NCBI RefSeq assembly: GCF_002812085.1
Contig: NZ_NPDM01000001.1
Location: 992,001-1,056,000 of the forward strand
DNA length: 64,000 bases
DNA from: Leptospira levettii
GTDB taxonomy: Bacteria; Spirochaetota; Leptospiria; Leptospirales; Leptospiraceae
Direction: 5' to 3'
Shown one piece after another: positions 18,371 through 26,432 of this stretch (position 1 is the first letter of the stretch; every line of letters starts with the position of its first letter). Both the position numbers and the translations under genes were made by a program. A model generated the notes under the pieces. That model had not been told where the DNA came from. It did not search any database and was given only the letters and a program-made list of their open reading frames with translations.

Positions 18371-19913
18371 TCGATTGGTATTCCTTCGAAAGATTCGATG
18401 CCAACTTACTTGCAATGGCATAAATTGTATAACTTGGATTCACACCCAAACTTGTTGGGAAAATAGATCCATCGATAACAGATAAATTTTGAATATGATG
18501 GAATTTTCCATTCGTATCCACTACAGAAGATTCCATCGAATTTCCCATAGCATTTCCACCTAACGGATGTGTGGAATTAACTACTGTGTTTGGAGATTGG
18601 ATCACCATTTTTTCGATGCCTTTTTTGGCCTCTGCCCAAGTTTTGAATGGATTCACTACATTATTGGCTGGAACAACAGTTTTAGCACCTGCTGCAAATT
18701 GGCATTCAGCCATAGACAGATAAGACCTTCGAATTCCATCGACTATAAAATCATTCAGTGGATAATCGAGGATTGGATAACCCACTTCATTCAATTGAAC
18801 AGTTCCACCAAGACTATCTTCATGAAAACCATCACGAATTTGAGAAACTAGTACATGTAAGTTGGGATAACTTTTTACATAAGAATCAAATTCCTCACCA
18901 ACCAATTTTCTTAAATTCATTAATACAATTGGTTGTGCACCAACTGCTTCTATATTATAACCTGCTCTCCCTTTTACCCCATCTTTCCATAAAAATTCAT
19001 CGGATGCAACGGATTGAGGAGCACCAAAAAATCCATACACAGGAGTTGGCATTTCCGCAACAGAGTAGTTGTGTAGTTGTACAAAAGTCCTTTTACCAAT
19101 CAATCCATAAGGATCAGGTAAATTCGAACGTAATAACAAAGCAGGTGAATTGATGGCACCAGCACTTGTGATAAAATGTTTTGCAAACAATCGAATTTTA
19201 GGTAGTGTCTCACCAGTTTGGACACTTGGTTTACAATACAAATGATCAATTTTATTTTCTTTCCAATTGTACTTAACCGCATTGGCACGAAATAAGAGTG
19301 TTGTTTTTTGTTTTAATGCAGATGGAATTGTAGTTACCAATTGACTTTGTTTTGCATCAACTGGGCAACCCAAACCACAATAACCTAACATATTACAGTT
19401 TTTTACATTTCGTGGAATTGAGTTATATCTCCATCCCAGTTTTTTAGCTCCTACACTTAAGAGGTTATTATTTTGGTTATGAGCTTCCCAAGGTTGGATC
19501 GAAAATCGTTTTGATGCAATATCAAACCAAGGTTCCATCTCTTCGTTTGAAAAACCTTTAATTCCTAATTCAGTCTCCCAATAGGAAAGTGTTTCCTTAG
19601 GTGTACGAATACACGTTGTCCAATTCACAACAGTTGATCCACCAACCGTTCTTCCTTGTACAACCGTAAAAGCTTTATCCTTTGTTGGTCGCGTTGCACC
19701 TTCGAAATATAATCGATTGAATGTGGATAGTTCTTTTAAATCAAAGTCCTTACTACGTTCATAGTTTCCTTCTTCCACAATGATGACGGAATATCCAGCT
19801 TTCGATAAAATCTCTGCACTTGTTCCACCACCAGCACCGGAGCCGACGATGACAAAATCCGCTTCGAGATCTAAGTCTTTTTGTAAATAAGAAGCATCTA
19901 TTAGTTTATCCAT
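18360..19913 (-). CDS. GMC-family FAD dehydrogenase with predicted [3Fe-4S] motif
   Basis: A 517-residue glucose-methanol-choline oxidoreductase. The FAD motif is [10 protein letters not shown] (residues 21-30). C-terminal catalytic residues lie in HPLGG and GVNPSYTIY. Cys173, Cys179 and Cys183 are spaced C-x5-C-x3-C ([13 protein letters not shown]), the spacing I recall for the [3Fe-4S] ligands of the Burkholderia cepacia FAD-glucose dehydrogenase catalytic subunit. There is no signal peptide. Its start overlaps the small Tat-type subunit gene by 8 bp, so it is likely exported by hitch-hiking on that partner. The predicted role is oxidation of a substrate alcohol; the substrate is unknown. 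Confidence 0.86.
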   Translation of the reverse strand: MDKLIDASYLQKDLDLEADFVIVGSGAGGGTSAEILSKAGYSVIIVEEGNYERSKDFDLKELSTFNRLYFEGATRPTKDKAFTVVQGRTVGGSTVVNWTTCIRTPKETLSYWETELGIKGFSNEEMEPWFDIASKRFSIQPWEAHNQNNNLLSVGAKKLGWRYNSIPRNVKNCNMLGYCGLGCPVDAKQSQLVTTIPSALKQKTTLLFRANAVKYNWKENKIDHLYCKPSVQTGETLPKIRLFAKHFITSAGAINSPALLLRSNLPDPYGLIGKRTFVQLHNYSVAEMPTPVYGFFGAPQSVASDEFLWKDGVKGRAGYNIEAVGAQPIVLMNLRKLVGEEFDSYVKSYPNLHVLVSQIRDGFHEDSLGGTVQLNEVGYPILDYPLNDFIVDGIRRSYLSMAECQFAAGAKTVVPANNVVNPFKTWAEAKKGIEKMVIQSPNTVVNSTHPLGGNAMGNSMESSVVDTNGKFHHIQNLSVIDGSIFPTSLGVNPSYTIYAIASKLASNLSKEYQSNVN

Positions 19914-20472
19914 GACGTAATCCTAATGCATGTTTTGGACCTGGATAACCGACGTGTTTCCAAGAAACACTGGCTTCAAAGTATCCGATAGTGACCATTG
20001 ATTGTAATAAAAAGAAAATTGATCGAAGTAAACCTATGGAAGAGGTTTTCCACTGATTTAATGTTTTGATAACAGTATCTCTGTTGCTAAGTTTCCAATT
20101 GGAACTTGAACCAAACAAATACCATCTAACAGCACTTATGTTTAAAAATTGAATTGCTTCTAAAATTTCAGCTTGTGTGTGAGAAGGTAAGCTGTATAAG
20201 TATGAATCGATATTTAATACAACTTCATTCAGTACGTTTTCTTTTTCCTTCTCCTCTTTTGGTAAAAACGTAAACAATAGAGCATCCGCCAAATAATAGA
20301 ATAAATTCTGCCCTCGATTGTCCAAAAATTGACAATCCAACTCTCGATCACGTGTTGTGACATCATCCTTTGCCTGACAACCACTGGTGCTCAGATACAA
20401 AAAAACAGCTCCCATCAACGAAGTTTTGACAAGAGTACGTCTCGAAATCAGCTTTTGATTCAAAATTGCCAT
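19906..20472 (-). CDS. Tat-exported small subunit paired with the GMC dehydrogenase
   Basis: About 188 residues. The N-terminus has SRRTLVKTSLMG, a twin-arginine export signal, then LSTSGC, a possible lipobox. The C-terminus ends with a Trp-x3-Gly-Tyr-Pro-Gly-Pro block (WKHVGYPGP) shared with the partner of the other GMC enzyme at 32.9 kb. It matches the gluconate-2-dehydrogenase subunit 3-like chaperone/gamma subunits. I chose ATG 20472, because the upstream ATG (20517) lies inside the predicted operator and -10 element. It is the first gene of the long catabolic operon. Confidence 0.75.
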   Translation of the reverse strand: MAILNQKLISRRTLVKTSLMGAVFLYLSTSGCQAKDDVTTRDRELDCQFLDNRGQNLFYYLADALLFTFLPKEEKEKENVLNEVVLNIDSYLYSLPSHTQAEILEAIQFLNISAVRWYLFGSSSNWKLSNRDTVIKTLNQWKTSSIGLLRSIFFLLQSMVTIGYFEASVSWKHVGYPGPKHALGLRHG

Positions 20473-20501
20473 TCTTAATCCGTATTTCCACTCACAAATT
20501 A

Positions 20502-20521
20502 ATGAATGAATATTCATTCCT
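20502..20521. promoter_or_regulatory. FadR(Bacillus)-like operator at the catabolic operon promoter
   Basis: A perfect 16-bp palindrome, GAATGAATATTCATTC (20504-20519), sits in a 20-bp window that matches the published B. subtilis FadR (a TetR-family acyl-CoA sensor) box WTGAATGAMTANTCATTCAW at all specified positions but one. It covers the predicted -10 of the minus-strand operon and lies between that operon and the divergent TetR gene, so it probably serves as their shared operator. Confidence 0.7.
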
Positions 20522-20536
20522 TTTTTTACTTTACAA
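20507..20536 (-). promoter_or_regulatory. Predicted sigma-70-type promoter of the catabolic operon
   Basis: On the minus strand, TTGTAA (20536-20531) and TATTCA (20512-20507) are separated by 18 bp. The -10 lies within the palindromic operator, so a bound repressor would block polymerase. The predicted transcript start near 20500 leaves a leader of roughly 28 nt before ATG 20472. Confidence 0.5.
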
Positions 20537-20588
20537 GTACTTTTTTAAAAAAAGAATGAAAAGAAATGGATTCGAGGTATCTATGACC

Positions 20589-20633
20589 CCTATCCAAAAA
20601 AGAACATCCCATACGGAAATGGGTTTGGATAGG
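20589..20633. repeat. Composite inverted repeat in the TetR leader
   Basis: CCTATCCAAA (20589-20598) pairs perfectly with TTTGGATAGG (20624-20633). Nested inside, CCCAT (20608-20612) pairs with ATGGG (20619-20623). The 3' arms are contiguous, while the 5' arms have a 9-nt bulge. It ends 8 bp before the TTG start of the TetR gene and could be an RNA structure limiting translation or a second operator. Confidence 0.5.
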
Positions 20634-20641
20634 TATACCAT

Positions 20642-21220
20642 TTGAGCGAAAAGGCTTCTAAATTGAACAAAAGTGAAGAGATTTTATCTGCGGCATTAGA
20701 ATTGTTTACGGCGAAAGGGTTTGATGGAACGGCAGTTCCCCTAATTGCAGAACGAGCCAATGTAGCAGCAGGTACGATTTACCGTTATTTTGCCAGTAAG
20801 GAAGAACTTGTGAACTCACTCTTTCAAAAATGGCAGGAAAGTCTTTATTCAAAAATCAAAGATAATTTTCCTCACGATGCAGAACCAAAAGAACAATTCC
20901 ATCAAATTTGGAAATCCATGGCCGAATTCCAAAGAGAAAACCCTGTGGCTTTTGATTTTTTAGAAATGCAATACAATCTTCCCTATTTAGACAAAAAGAG
21001 TTTCGCAAAACGTGCGTTACTTCTGAAATTTCTTACTAGATTTGCTCATGACAACCGAGATATCCTTATCAAATTTCCACCTGATGCACTCATTGCGATT
21101 GTATGGGGGGCATTCGTTGGACTCGTAAAAGGTTCTCGGAATGGAAAAATAAAATTGGATGATCAATTCTTAAAAGAAACAGAAGATTTACTATGGAATG
21201 CGATTAAACTTCCAACGTAA
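20642..21220 (+). CDS. TetR-family regulator, probably acyl-CoA responsive
   Basis: A 192-residue one-component repressor. The N-terminal helix-turn-helix spans about residues 10-56, with the recognition helix region VAAGTIYRYFASKEEL, close to that of B. subtilis FadR (VADGTIYLYFKNKEDI, from memory). The rest is the helical ligand-binding and dimer domain. The start is TTG at 20642. It is divergent from the fatty-acid-type operon and next to a FadR-like box, so it likely represses that operon and itself until an acyl-CoA intermediate binds. The ligand is inferred. Confidence 0.85.
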   Translation: MSEKASKLNKSEEILSAALELFTAKGFDGTAVPLIAERANVAAGTIYRYFASKEELVNSLFQKWQESLYSKIKDNFPHDAEPKEQFHQIWKSMAEFQRENPVAFDFLEMQYNLPYLDKKSFAKRALLLKFLTRFAHDNRDILIKFPPDALIAIVWGAFVGLVKGSRNGKIKLDDQFLKETEDLLWNAIKLPT

Positions 21221-21240
21221 ATATTTTGAATCTTAACAAA

Positions 21241-22443
21241 TTATTTCCCATCTTCCAAAACTAAATCCACAAAAAAGGAATATCCCATTTCATTTACATG
21301 GGAAAATACGATCACTTTCTTTTTTAATGTTTTGTCCCAATATGGGTCACTGACTTGCCAATTTCCGTTATCACGAAACACTTGTTTAACGTGTTTATAA
21401 AAAAATGGCATATATGACCAGTTTTTTTGCAAAAATGCCATATTCTCAATAAAACCGGAATCATTTGTCCTTTCGTAATAAGGTGAAACTTGGGTTCCTT
21501 GCCAATCTGTAACATACACTCTTTGGATCATTGGGTCCAATTTGAAAAAACTTTGTGGGTCAATGATCACTCGATTCCCTAATGTAATTGTTTTTAATGG
21601 AAGTGACATCAACTTGGATTTGATTTGTTTTTCGAATTCAATTTCTTTTGCAACTTCTATCCGTTTTGATTCATGGTACAAATGTAAATGGGGAACAACA
21701 ACATCCCTTATGGTTTGTTTGTCTTCTTTGTATTCTAAGGGTCTTCCTAAAAAATAACCTTGTAAAAATGTGGCGCCAGAACTCACGGCTTGGTACAATT
21801 CTTCTTCTGATTCAATACCTTCAAATAATAACTGAGATCCAATGCTGAGTGAAATTTGTTTCAAGTATTCTAAGATTGACTGGTATTCTCTTTGTTCAAT
21901 GGACTTCTTTAAGAGGTTTAAATCGATTTTAATAATATCTGGTTTTATTGCACCTAACCTTTCTAAGTTGGATGATTCTGATCCCACATCATCCAAAGCA
22001 ATACCAAAACCTTGTTCTCGAAGTAGATCCACACCAGCTGCAAGAACATCGGTCCCAAAACTCCCAGATTTTTCTGTGATCTCCACAACAATCCGATTTA
22101 ATGGGATTCCAGATTCCTTTACAATTTCAGCAATGGGAAGTGAGTTCCCTTTACTCTCTTCATATTCCAATATCACCTGATCTGGAGACATGTTCACAAA
22201 AAGTAGGTCATTACTATTTTTGATTTTGTCCAAAGAAAGACCGAGTAACTTACGATCAATCACAGTCATCATCAGTGGAGTTACATGTGGATCCATAAAT
22301 TCAGGTACCACAACAAGTGAACCCTTTTCATCTCGGACTCGGCCCAAAGATTCATAACCGATGACTGTCTGTTCTTCCACTGAGAAGATGGGTTGGAGTA
22401 ATGGGACATATTGTTTTTCTTTCGTACTTGCCATCATGTTCAT
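21241..22443 (-). CDS. EAL-domain cyclic-di-GMP phosphodiesterase with YkuI-like C-terminal domain
   Basis: About 400 residues. The N-terminal EAL domain (about 15-245) keeps the metal and catalytic residues: the EAL equivalent ESLGR, FVNMSPDQV, VEITEKSG, ALDDVGSE, IKIDLNLL, FEGIESEEE and LQGYFLGRP. Hydrolysis of cyclic-di-GMP to pGpG is therefore plausible. The C-terminal part (about 270-400) resembles the PAS/Cache-like domain found after EAL in Bacillus YkuI. There is no membrane segment. The start is taken as ATG 22443 behind a GGGGAG ribosome site. It is convergent with the TetR gene. Confidence 0.85.
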   Translation of the reverse strand: MNMMASTKEKQYVPLLQPIFSVEEQTVIGYESLGRVRDEKGSLVVVPEFMDPHVTPLMMTVIDRKLLGLSLDKIKNSNDLLFVNMSPDQVILEYEESKGNSLPIAEIVKESGIPLNRIVVEITEKSGSFGTDVLAAGVDLLREQGFGIALDDVGSESSNLERLGAIKPDIIKIDLNLLKKSIEQREYQSILEYLKQISLSIGSQLLFEGIESEEELYQAVSSGATFLQGYFLGRPLEYKEDKQTIRDVVVPHLHLYHESKRIEVAKEIEFEKQIKSKLMSLPLKTITLGNRVIIDPQSFFKLDPMIQRVYVTDWQGTQVSPYYERTNDSGFIENMAFLQKNWSYMPFFYKHVKQVFRDNGNWQVSDPYWDKTLKKKVIVFSHVNEMGYSFFVDLVLEDGK

Positions 22444-22555
22444 CAATTTCTCCCCTTTCCCATTTCTGTTTTAACGGAAATATATTCAATAAATTAAACA
22501 ATTTTCGGCCGAATCTTGTTCCTTTTCCAGACAAACTCCTGGTTTCAGAGATGTC

Positions 22556-22584
22556 TTGACCGAGGTTTCACTCTCCGTTAGACT
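22556..22584 (+). promoter_or_regulatory. Predicted promoter of the beta-propeller/ankyrin operon
   Basis: TTGACC (22556-22561) and TAGACT (22579-22584) are separated by 17 bp, a good sigma-70-type spacing. The ATG at 22592 is only 8 bp past the -10, so transcription would begin at or just before the start codon, giving a leaderless or nearly leaderless message. Confidence 0.5.
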
Positions 22585-22591
22585 CTCGCGA

Positions 22592-23920
22592 ATGCGATAC
22601 ACAAACCTAGTCCTCACCTTTGTTTTCATCTCATTGGCAACGAACGCACAGTCAGTTGTCAAATTCCCATTCATCTCGAACCAAGGTGCAAACGTGATGA
22701 ACTCTGGCAGTTCCTGGCAAATCCAGAGTCGAATCACACCATCAATTGATGGACAGACAATTTATAACATCCGTTACCATGTTGATGGTAAATCTGCAAT
22801 CATTGGAACAACGGATTTTTATCTATATCGCATCAGTTTGTTAGATGGAAGTATGATTTGGAAAACAGAAGCCAAGATGATGTACCAAAAGGAGTTTGAT
22901 GGTCCAAAAATTTTTGATGTATCTCCGGATGGAAAATCATTCTTAAGTTTTGGACAAACTGATCCTAATCTGCAAACCTCCGAACGTTATTTACTCATTC
23001 GATCTACAGAGAACGGAGGTATCACGAAAGTATTTAAACCAGAGTTTTCTCTATTTCATTCCATCACAGCAGATATTGACTATCGATATCCAGGAGATGA
23101 AGTCAGGTTAAGTCGTGAAGAATCTGGTCTAGCACCTAACTGGATTTTAACGATTGACAGTGCAAAGTTCATAGACCAAGGAAAACGAATTTTGGCTTCA
23201 TACAAACATAATATGGATGGACCTCATTTTTATGACCGTAGGTTAATTGTATATGATACGAATACCGGAAGGAAGTTAAATGATTTTCAATTAACTGCTG
23301 ATCCAAATTCCGCTGACTGGTCTCAACCAGCAGGATTTGAAATTGCACACTACCAGTTCCCTTACCAATACTTAGAAAAACGAAACACTATTTTGTATGG
23401 CAATGCCCACGGAAGAATTCATGAATTAAATGATACTACTATGAACCAAAATAGTAAGATAAGTCTTGTCGAAGAAAAACCGGCAGGCCCCATCATTTAC
23501 ATTCCTCAAAGTGATTCAGAAGACATACAAGTGAAAGATAGACAAACCATTCGTTCCATTGCAATCACACCAGATGGAAATACACTATATTGTTCAGGAG
23601 GCGTTGAATCAGGTTATATCCAATTGTATGCATTTAACCTAACCACAAAAAAAGAAATCTTTAGGTCTTCTTTATTTGATGTTGGAGAAATTTTAGCTCC
23701 TTCTTCTCAAATCTTAGTCCTTGGTAGTTTTACTCCTTCAGGTAAATTTTACATCGTGGATACAAAAAAAGGAGAAATTCTTTTTGCTTCAGATGATGAT
23801 GAAAATTACATCCATCCCAATTTATTCATCACACACCCTAAACAAAAAGAAATTTTAGCACTATCTACAGGCAATCAAATTGTTTTCCTACGCCCACAAG
23901 GAGGGACTACTCCATGGTAA
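22592..23920 (+). CDS. Exported WD40/PQQ-like beta-propeller protein
   Basis: About 442 residues, beginning with a signal peptide (MRYTNLVLTFVFISLATNAQ). The mature part is a series of beta-strand repeats with segments such as FDVSPDGKSFLSFG, IAITPDGNTLYCSGG and FTPSGKFYIVD. These are typical of WD40- or YVTN-type propellers, but no enzyme motif is seen. The ATG at 22592 is preferred; an upstream TTG (22556) is the -35 hexamer itself. It overlaps the ankyrin gene by 7 bp, so the two are cotranscribed and may act together in the periplasm. Function is unknown. Confidence 0.75.
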   Translation: MRYTNLVLTFVFISLATNAQSVVKFPFISNQGANVMNSGSSWQIQSRITPSIDGQTIYNIRYHVDGKSAIIGTTDFYLYRISLLDGSMIWKTEAKMMYQKEFDGPKIFDVSPDGKSFLSFGQTDPNLQTSERYLLIRSTENGGITKVFKPEFSLFHSITADIDYRYPGDEVRLSREESGLAPNWILTIDSAKFIDQGKRILASYKHNMDGPHFYDRRLIVYDTNTGRKLNDFQLTADPNSADWSQPAGFEIAHYQFPYQYLEKRNTILYGNAHGRIHELNDTTMNQNSKISLVEEKPAGPIIYIPQSDSEDIQVKDRQTIRSIAITPDGNTLYCSGGVESGYIQLYAFNLTTKKEIFRSSLFDVGEILAPSSQILVLGSFTPSGKFYIVDTKKGEILFASDDDENYIHPNLFITHPKQKEILALSTGNQIVFLRPQGGTTPW

Positions 23921-25089
23921 TCCAAAGAACTCAAATTCATTGTTTCATAGTATTTTTTCTCTATGTAATACTATCACTTAACATACTTTACGCGAATGAT
24001 CTTAATATTTCCTCCATGAGGGATCCAAAAACCATCAAAGAGAAAGTTAACAAAGGATTTGATGTCAATACTAAACGTAATGAAGATGGATATACCTTAC
24101 TGCACTATGCAGCAGAATTGGGAAACATTGATCTGGCAAAATTTTTAATTTCGAAAGGTGCCGGTCTCAATGTTCCCATGAAAGATGGAACGACTCCGCT
24201 TGCCACAGCCATTGGATTTAGTAAAAATGAGATGATAAAATTACTTTTGGAAGAAGGAGTAGATCCAAATTATGTGTTAGGTGAAAGAAACTATAACAGA
24301 ACACACTTTCATTATTACATCACAAAAATTAGAAAATTTGATCCGAATCTTTTTTCTCTTTTCCTTTCAAAGGGTGCAAATATAGAATCAAAAGATTCGT
24401 TTACTGAAACGCCACTCATCACTCTTGCTTCCTCTGAATTTCAATTTTTGGAACATAGCAAAGCATTATTAGATGCTCGAGCCAATCCCAATGCCCAAAC
24501 AAAATTTGGAATTACACCTCTTATGGGTGCAGTATTCAGTCGTAACTTCCCACTTGTACAAATCTTAATTCGCCAAGGATCAAACATCGAACTCGAAAAC
24601 ACAGATGGCAATACTGTACTTCTGGCGATGATCAATATGGGAAACTATCATCCTGATAAACCAAAGTTATTCCAAATTCTTTTAGATGCGAATGCAAATG
24701 TGAACCATACAAATGCAGAAGGAAATTCAGCCCTCCATTTGAGTGTGATAGGTGATTCTCTTGAAATCCTTTCCATCTTAACCAAACAAAATATCGATTC
24801 CAGTATTCGTAATTCGAAAGGAATAACAGCATTAGAACAAGCAATTACCAATGAAAATTGGCCAGCTACCAAACTCCTTCTGGCAATCGAAACCGATATC
24901 AATGGATGGGACAAATATGGGGCTACGAAATTGCACAGTGCTATTTTAAATGAAAAATATGAATTGATCCAACTCCTACTCGACGCAGGTGCCGATCCGC
25001 AAAAAAAAGATAAATGGGGGAAAACTGCGATTGAATTTGCCGAAAGACAAAACAATCCCAAGGTTTTAAAACTCCTCAAAAAAGAATGA
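23914..25089 (+). CDS. Exported ankyrin-repeat protein
   Basis: A 391-residue protein with a signal peptide (hydrophobic stretch FIVFFLYVILSLNILYAND near residues 11-28) and roughly ten ankyrin repeats. Repeat hallmarks recur, for example GYTLLHYAAELGNIDLAKFL, DGTTPLATAIG, GITPLMGAVFSRNF, GNSALHLSVIGD and YGATKLHSAIL. The helices form a binding surface for a protein partner. It follows the propeller gene with overlap and precedes the RluA gene with an ATGA overlap. A periplasmic scaffold or inhibitor role is possible, but the partner is unknown. Confidence 0.85.
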   Translation: MVIQRTQIHCFIVFFLYVILSLNILYANDLNISSMRDPKTIKEKVNKGFDVNTKRNEDGYTLLHYAAELGNIDLAKFLISKGAGLNVPMKDGTTPLATAIGFSKNEMIKLLLEEGVDPNYVLGERNYNRTHFHYYITKIRKFDPNLFSLFLSKGANIESKDSFTETPLITLASSEFQFLEHSKALLDARANPNAQTKFGITPLMGAVFSRNFPLVQILIRQGSNIELENTDGNTVLLAMINMGNYHPDKPKLFQILLDANANVNHTNAEGNSALHLSVIGDSLEILSILTKQNIDSSIRNSKGITALEQAITNENWPATKLLLAIETDINGWDKYGATKLHSAILNEKYELIQLLLDAGADPQKKDKWGKTAIEFAERQNNPKVLKLLKKE

Positions 25090-25799
25090 AACAAAAAACA
25101 AACACTCGGTTTTTACCAAAAGGCTTAACCATCTTATATGAAGACCGAGATATCCTCGTCGTTGATAAACCTGCGGGACTACTCACAATTGCAACTGATT
25201 CTGAAAAATCCAAAACTGCTTACGCTTCCCTAATGGATTATGTAAAAAAAGGAAGTGATCGTTCCAAAAATCGAATTTTTATCGTTCATCGATTGGATCG
25301 AGATACTTCTGGTGTTTTGGTATTCGCGAAAACAGAAGTCGCCAAACAAACATTACAAGAAAATTGGGACAACACCAAAAAAGTTTATATCGCAGTTACA
25401 CATGGTATCTGGAAACTCAAACAAAGTTCCATCCAATCTTATTTAACAGAGTCCAAGGCACACCGCGTTTATTCAGTTGATGATCCCAAACTAGGAAAGT
25501 TTTCCGAAACAAAATACAAAGTTTTAAAAGAATCCAATTTGTATTCCCTTCTTGAAATTGATCTCATCACTGGTCGAAAAAATCAAATTCGCGTTCATTT
25601 TGCAGAAAAAGGGCATCCTATTGTTGGAGATACAAAATATGGTAACGAATCAAAATCCTTTCCAAGAATGGCACTCCATTCGTTTTCCATCACCTTGACT
25701 CATCCTTTTCAAAAAAAACCATTAACATTTATAACCAATATTCCCAATTTTATCACAGGACTTGTGGGTGGTTACGAAAGGAAACAAGATGAAACATAA
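25086..25799 (+). CDS. RluA-family RNA pseudouridine synthase
   Basis: A 237-residue enzyme that isomerises uridine to pseudouridine in rRNA or tRNA. It has the family start YEDRDILVVDKPAGLLT and the catalytic Asp in HRLDRDTSGVLVFAKT. Later motifs include LITGRKNQIRVHFAEKGHP and the closing ALHSFSITLTHP. There is no N-terminal S4 domain, so it resembles the short RluA/TruC forms; the exact target is not predictable. The ATG overlaps the ankyrin stop, and its end overlaps the HAD gene by 11 bp. Confidence 0.88.
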   Translation: MKQKTNTRFLPKGLTILYEDRDILVVDKPAGLLTIATDSEKSKTAYASLMDYVKKGSDRSKNRIFIVHRLDRDTSGVLVFAKTEVAKQTLQENWDNTKKVYIAVTHGIWKLKQSSIQSYLTESKAHRVYSVDDPKLGKFSETKYKVLKESNLYSLLEIDLITGRKNQIRVHFAEKGHPIVGDTKYGNESKSFPRMALHSFSITLTHPFQKKPLTFITNIPNFITGLVGGYERKQDET

Positions 25800-26430
25800 A
25801 GGATTTATTTTTGATATGGATGGAGTGGTTGTAGACAATCACAAATTTCACTTCAAAGCATGGATGGAATTTTCCAAAAAATATAAATTTCCCCTCGATT
25901 CCAAAATCTATCGAGATACTTATAATGGAAAAACAAATGCTGATTTATTCAGAATGATTTTTGGAGAGATTTCTTTAGAGGAAATCCAAAACTATGGTGC
26001 GGAAAAAGAAAACTTATACCAAACCTTATACAAACAAGAAATGAAACCTCATCTTGGAATCATTGAATTTTTTCAGTATTTGAAATCCAAACAAATGAAG
26101 TTAGCACTTGGAACTTCCGCACCAACTATGAATGTCAATTTTACATTGGATAACCTTAACTTACGATCTTACTTTGATGTGATCATTGATGGTTCCATGG
26201 TGACACAGGGCAAACCACATCCTGAAGTGTATGAACTTTGTGCGAAAGGATTGGACTTGAGTCCAAAGGATTGTATCGTGTTTGAAGATTCGATTGCTGG
26301 ATTACAATCTGGAAAGGCAGCAGGTTGTTCCATTTTAGGTGTAGCCACTTCCCATACAGTAGAAGAACTAAAACCTCATGTAGAACAAATCATTTCTGAT
26401 TTTACTGATCCACTAGTGTTTACATTATAA
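25789..26430 (+). CDS. HAD-superfamily hydrolase, beta-phosphoglucomutase-like
   Basis: A cytoplasmic phosphatase or mutase of about 213 residues. Motif I is FIFDMDGVVVDN with the nucleophile Asp and the acid/base Asp two residues on. Motif II is LGTSAP, the motif III Lys is in GKPHPEVYE, and motif IV is VFEDSIAGLQSGKAAG. The cap arrangement matches beta-phosphoglucomutase and related sugar-phosphate phosphatases. I chose ATG 25789, with an AAAGGA ribosome site; an in-frame upstream codon at 25762 would add nine unlikely residues. The substrate is unknown. Confidence 0.87.
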   Translation: MKHKGFIFDMDGVVVDNHKFHFKAWMEFSKKYKFPLDSKIYRDTYNGKTNADLFRMIFGEISLEEIQNYGAEKENLYQTLYKQEMKPHLGIIEFFQYLKSKQMKLALGTSAPTMNVNFTLDNLNLRSYFDVIIDGSMVTQGKPHPEVYELCAKGLDLSPKDCIVFEDSIAGLQSGKAAGCSILGVATSHTVEELKPHVEQIISDFTDPLVFTL

Positions 26431-26432
26431 AT

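Noticed and set aside
18371..18421. Longer start of the second BASS transporter
   Set aside because: It adds 17 basic residues antiparallel in composition to family N-termini and lies within the GMC coding end; ATG 18370 fits better.
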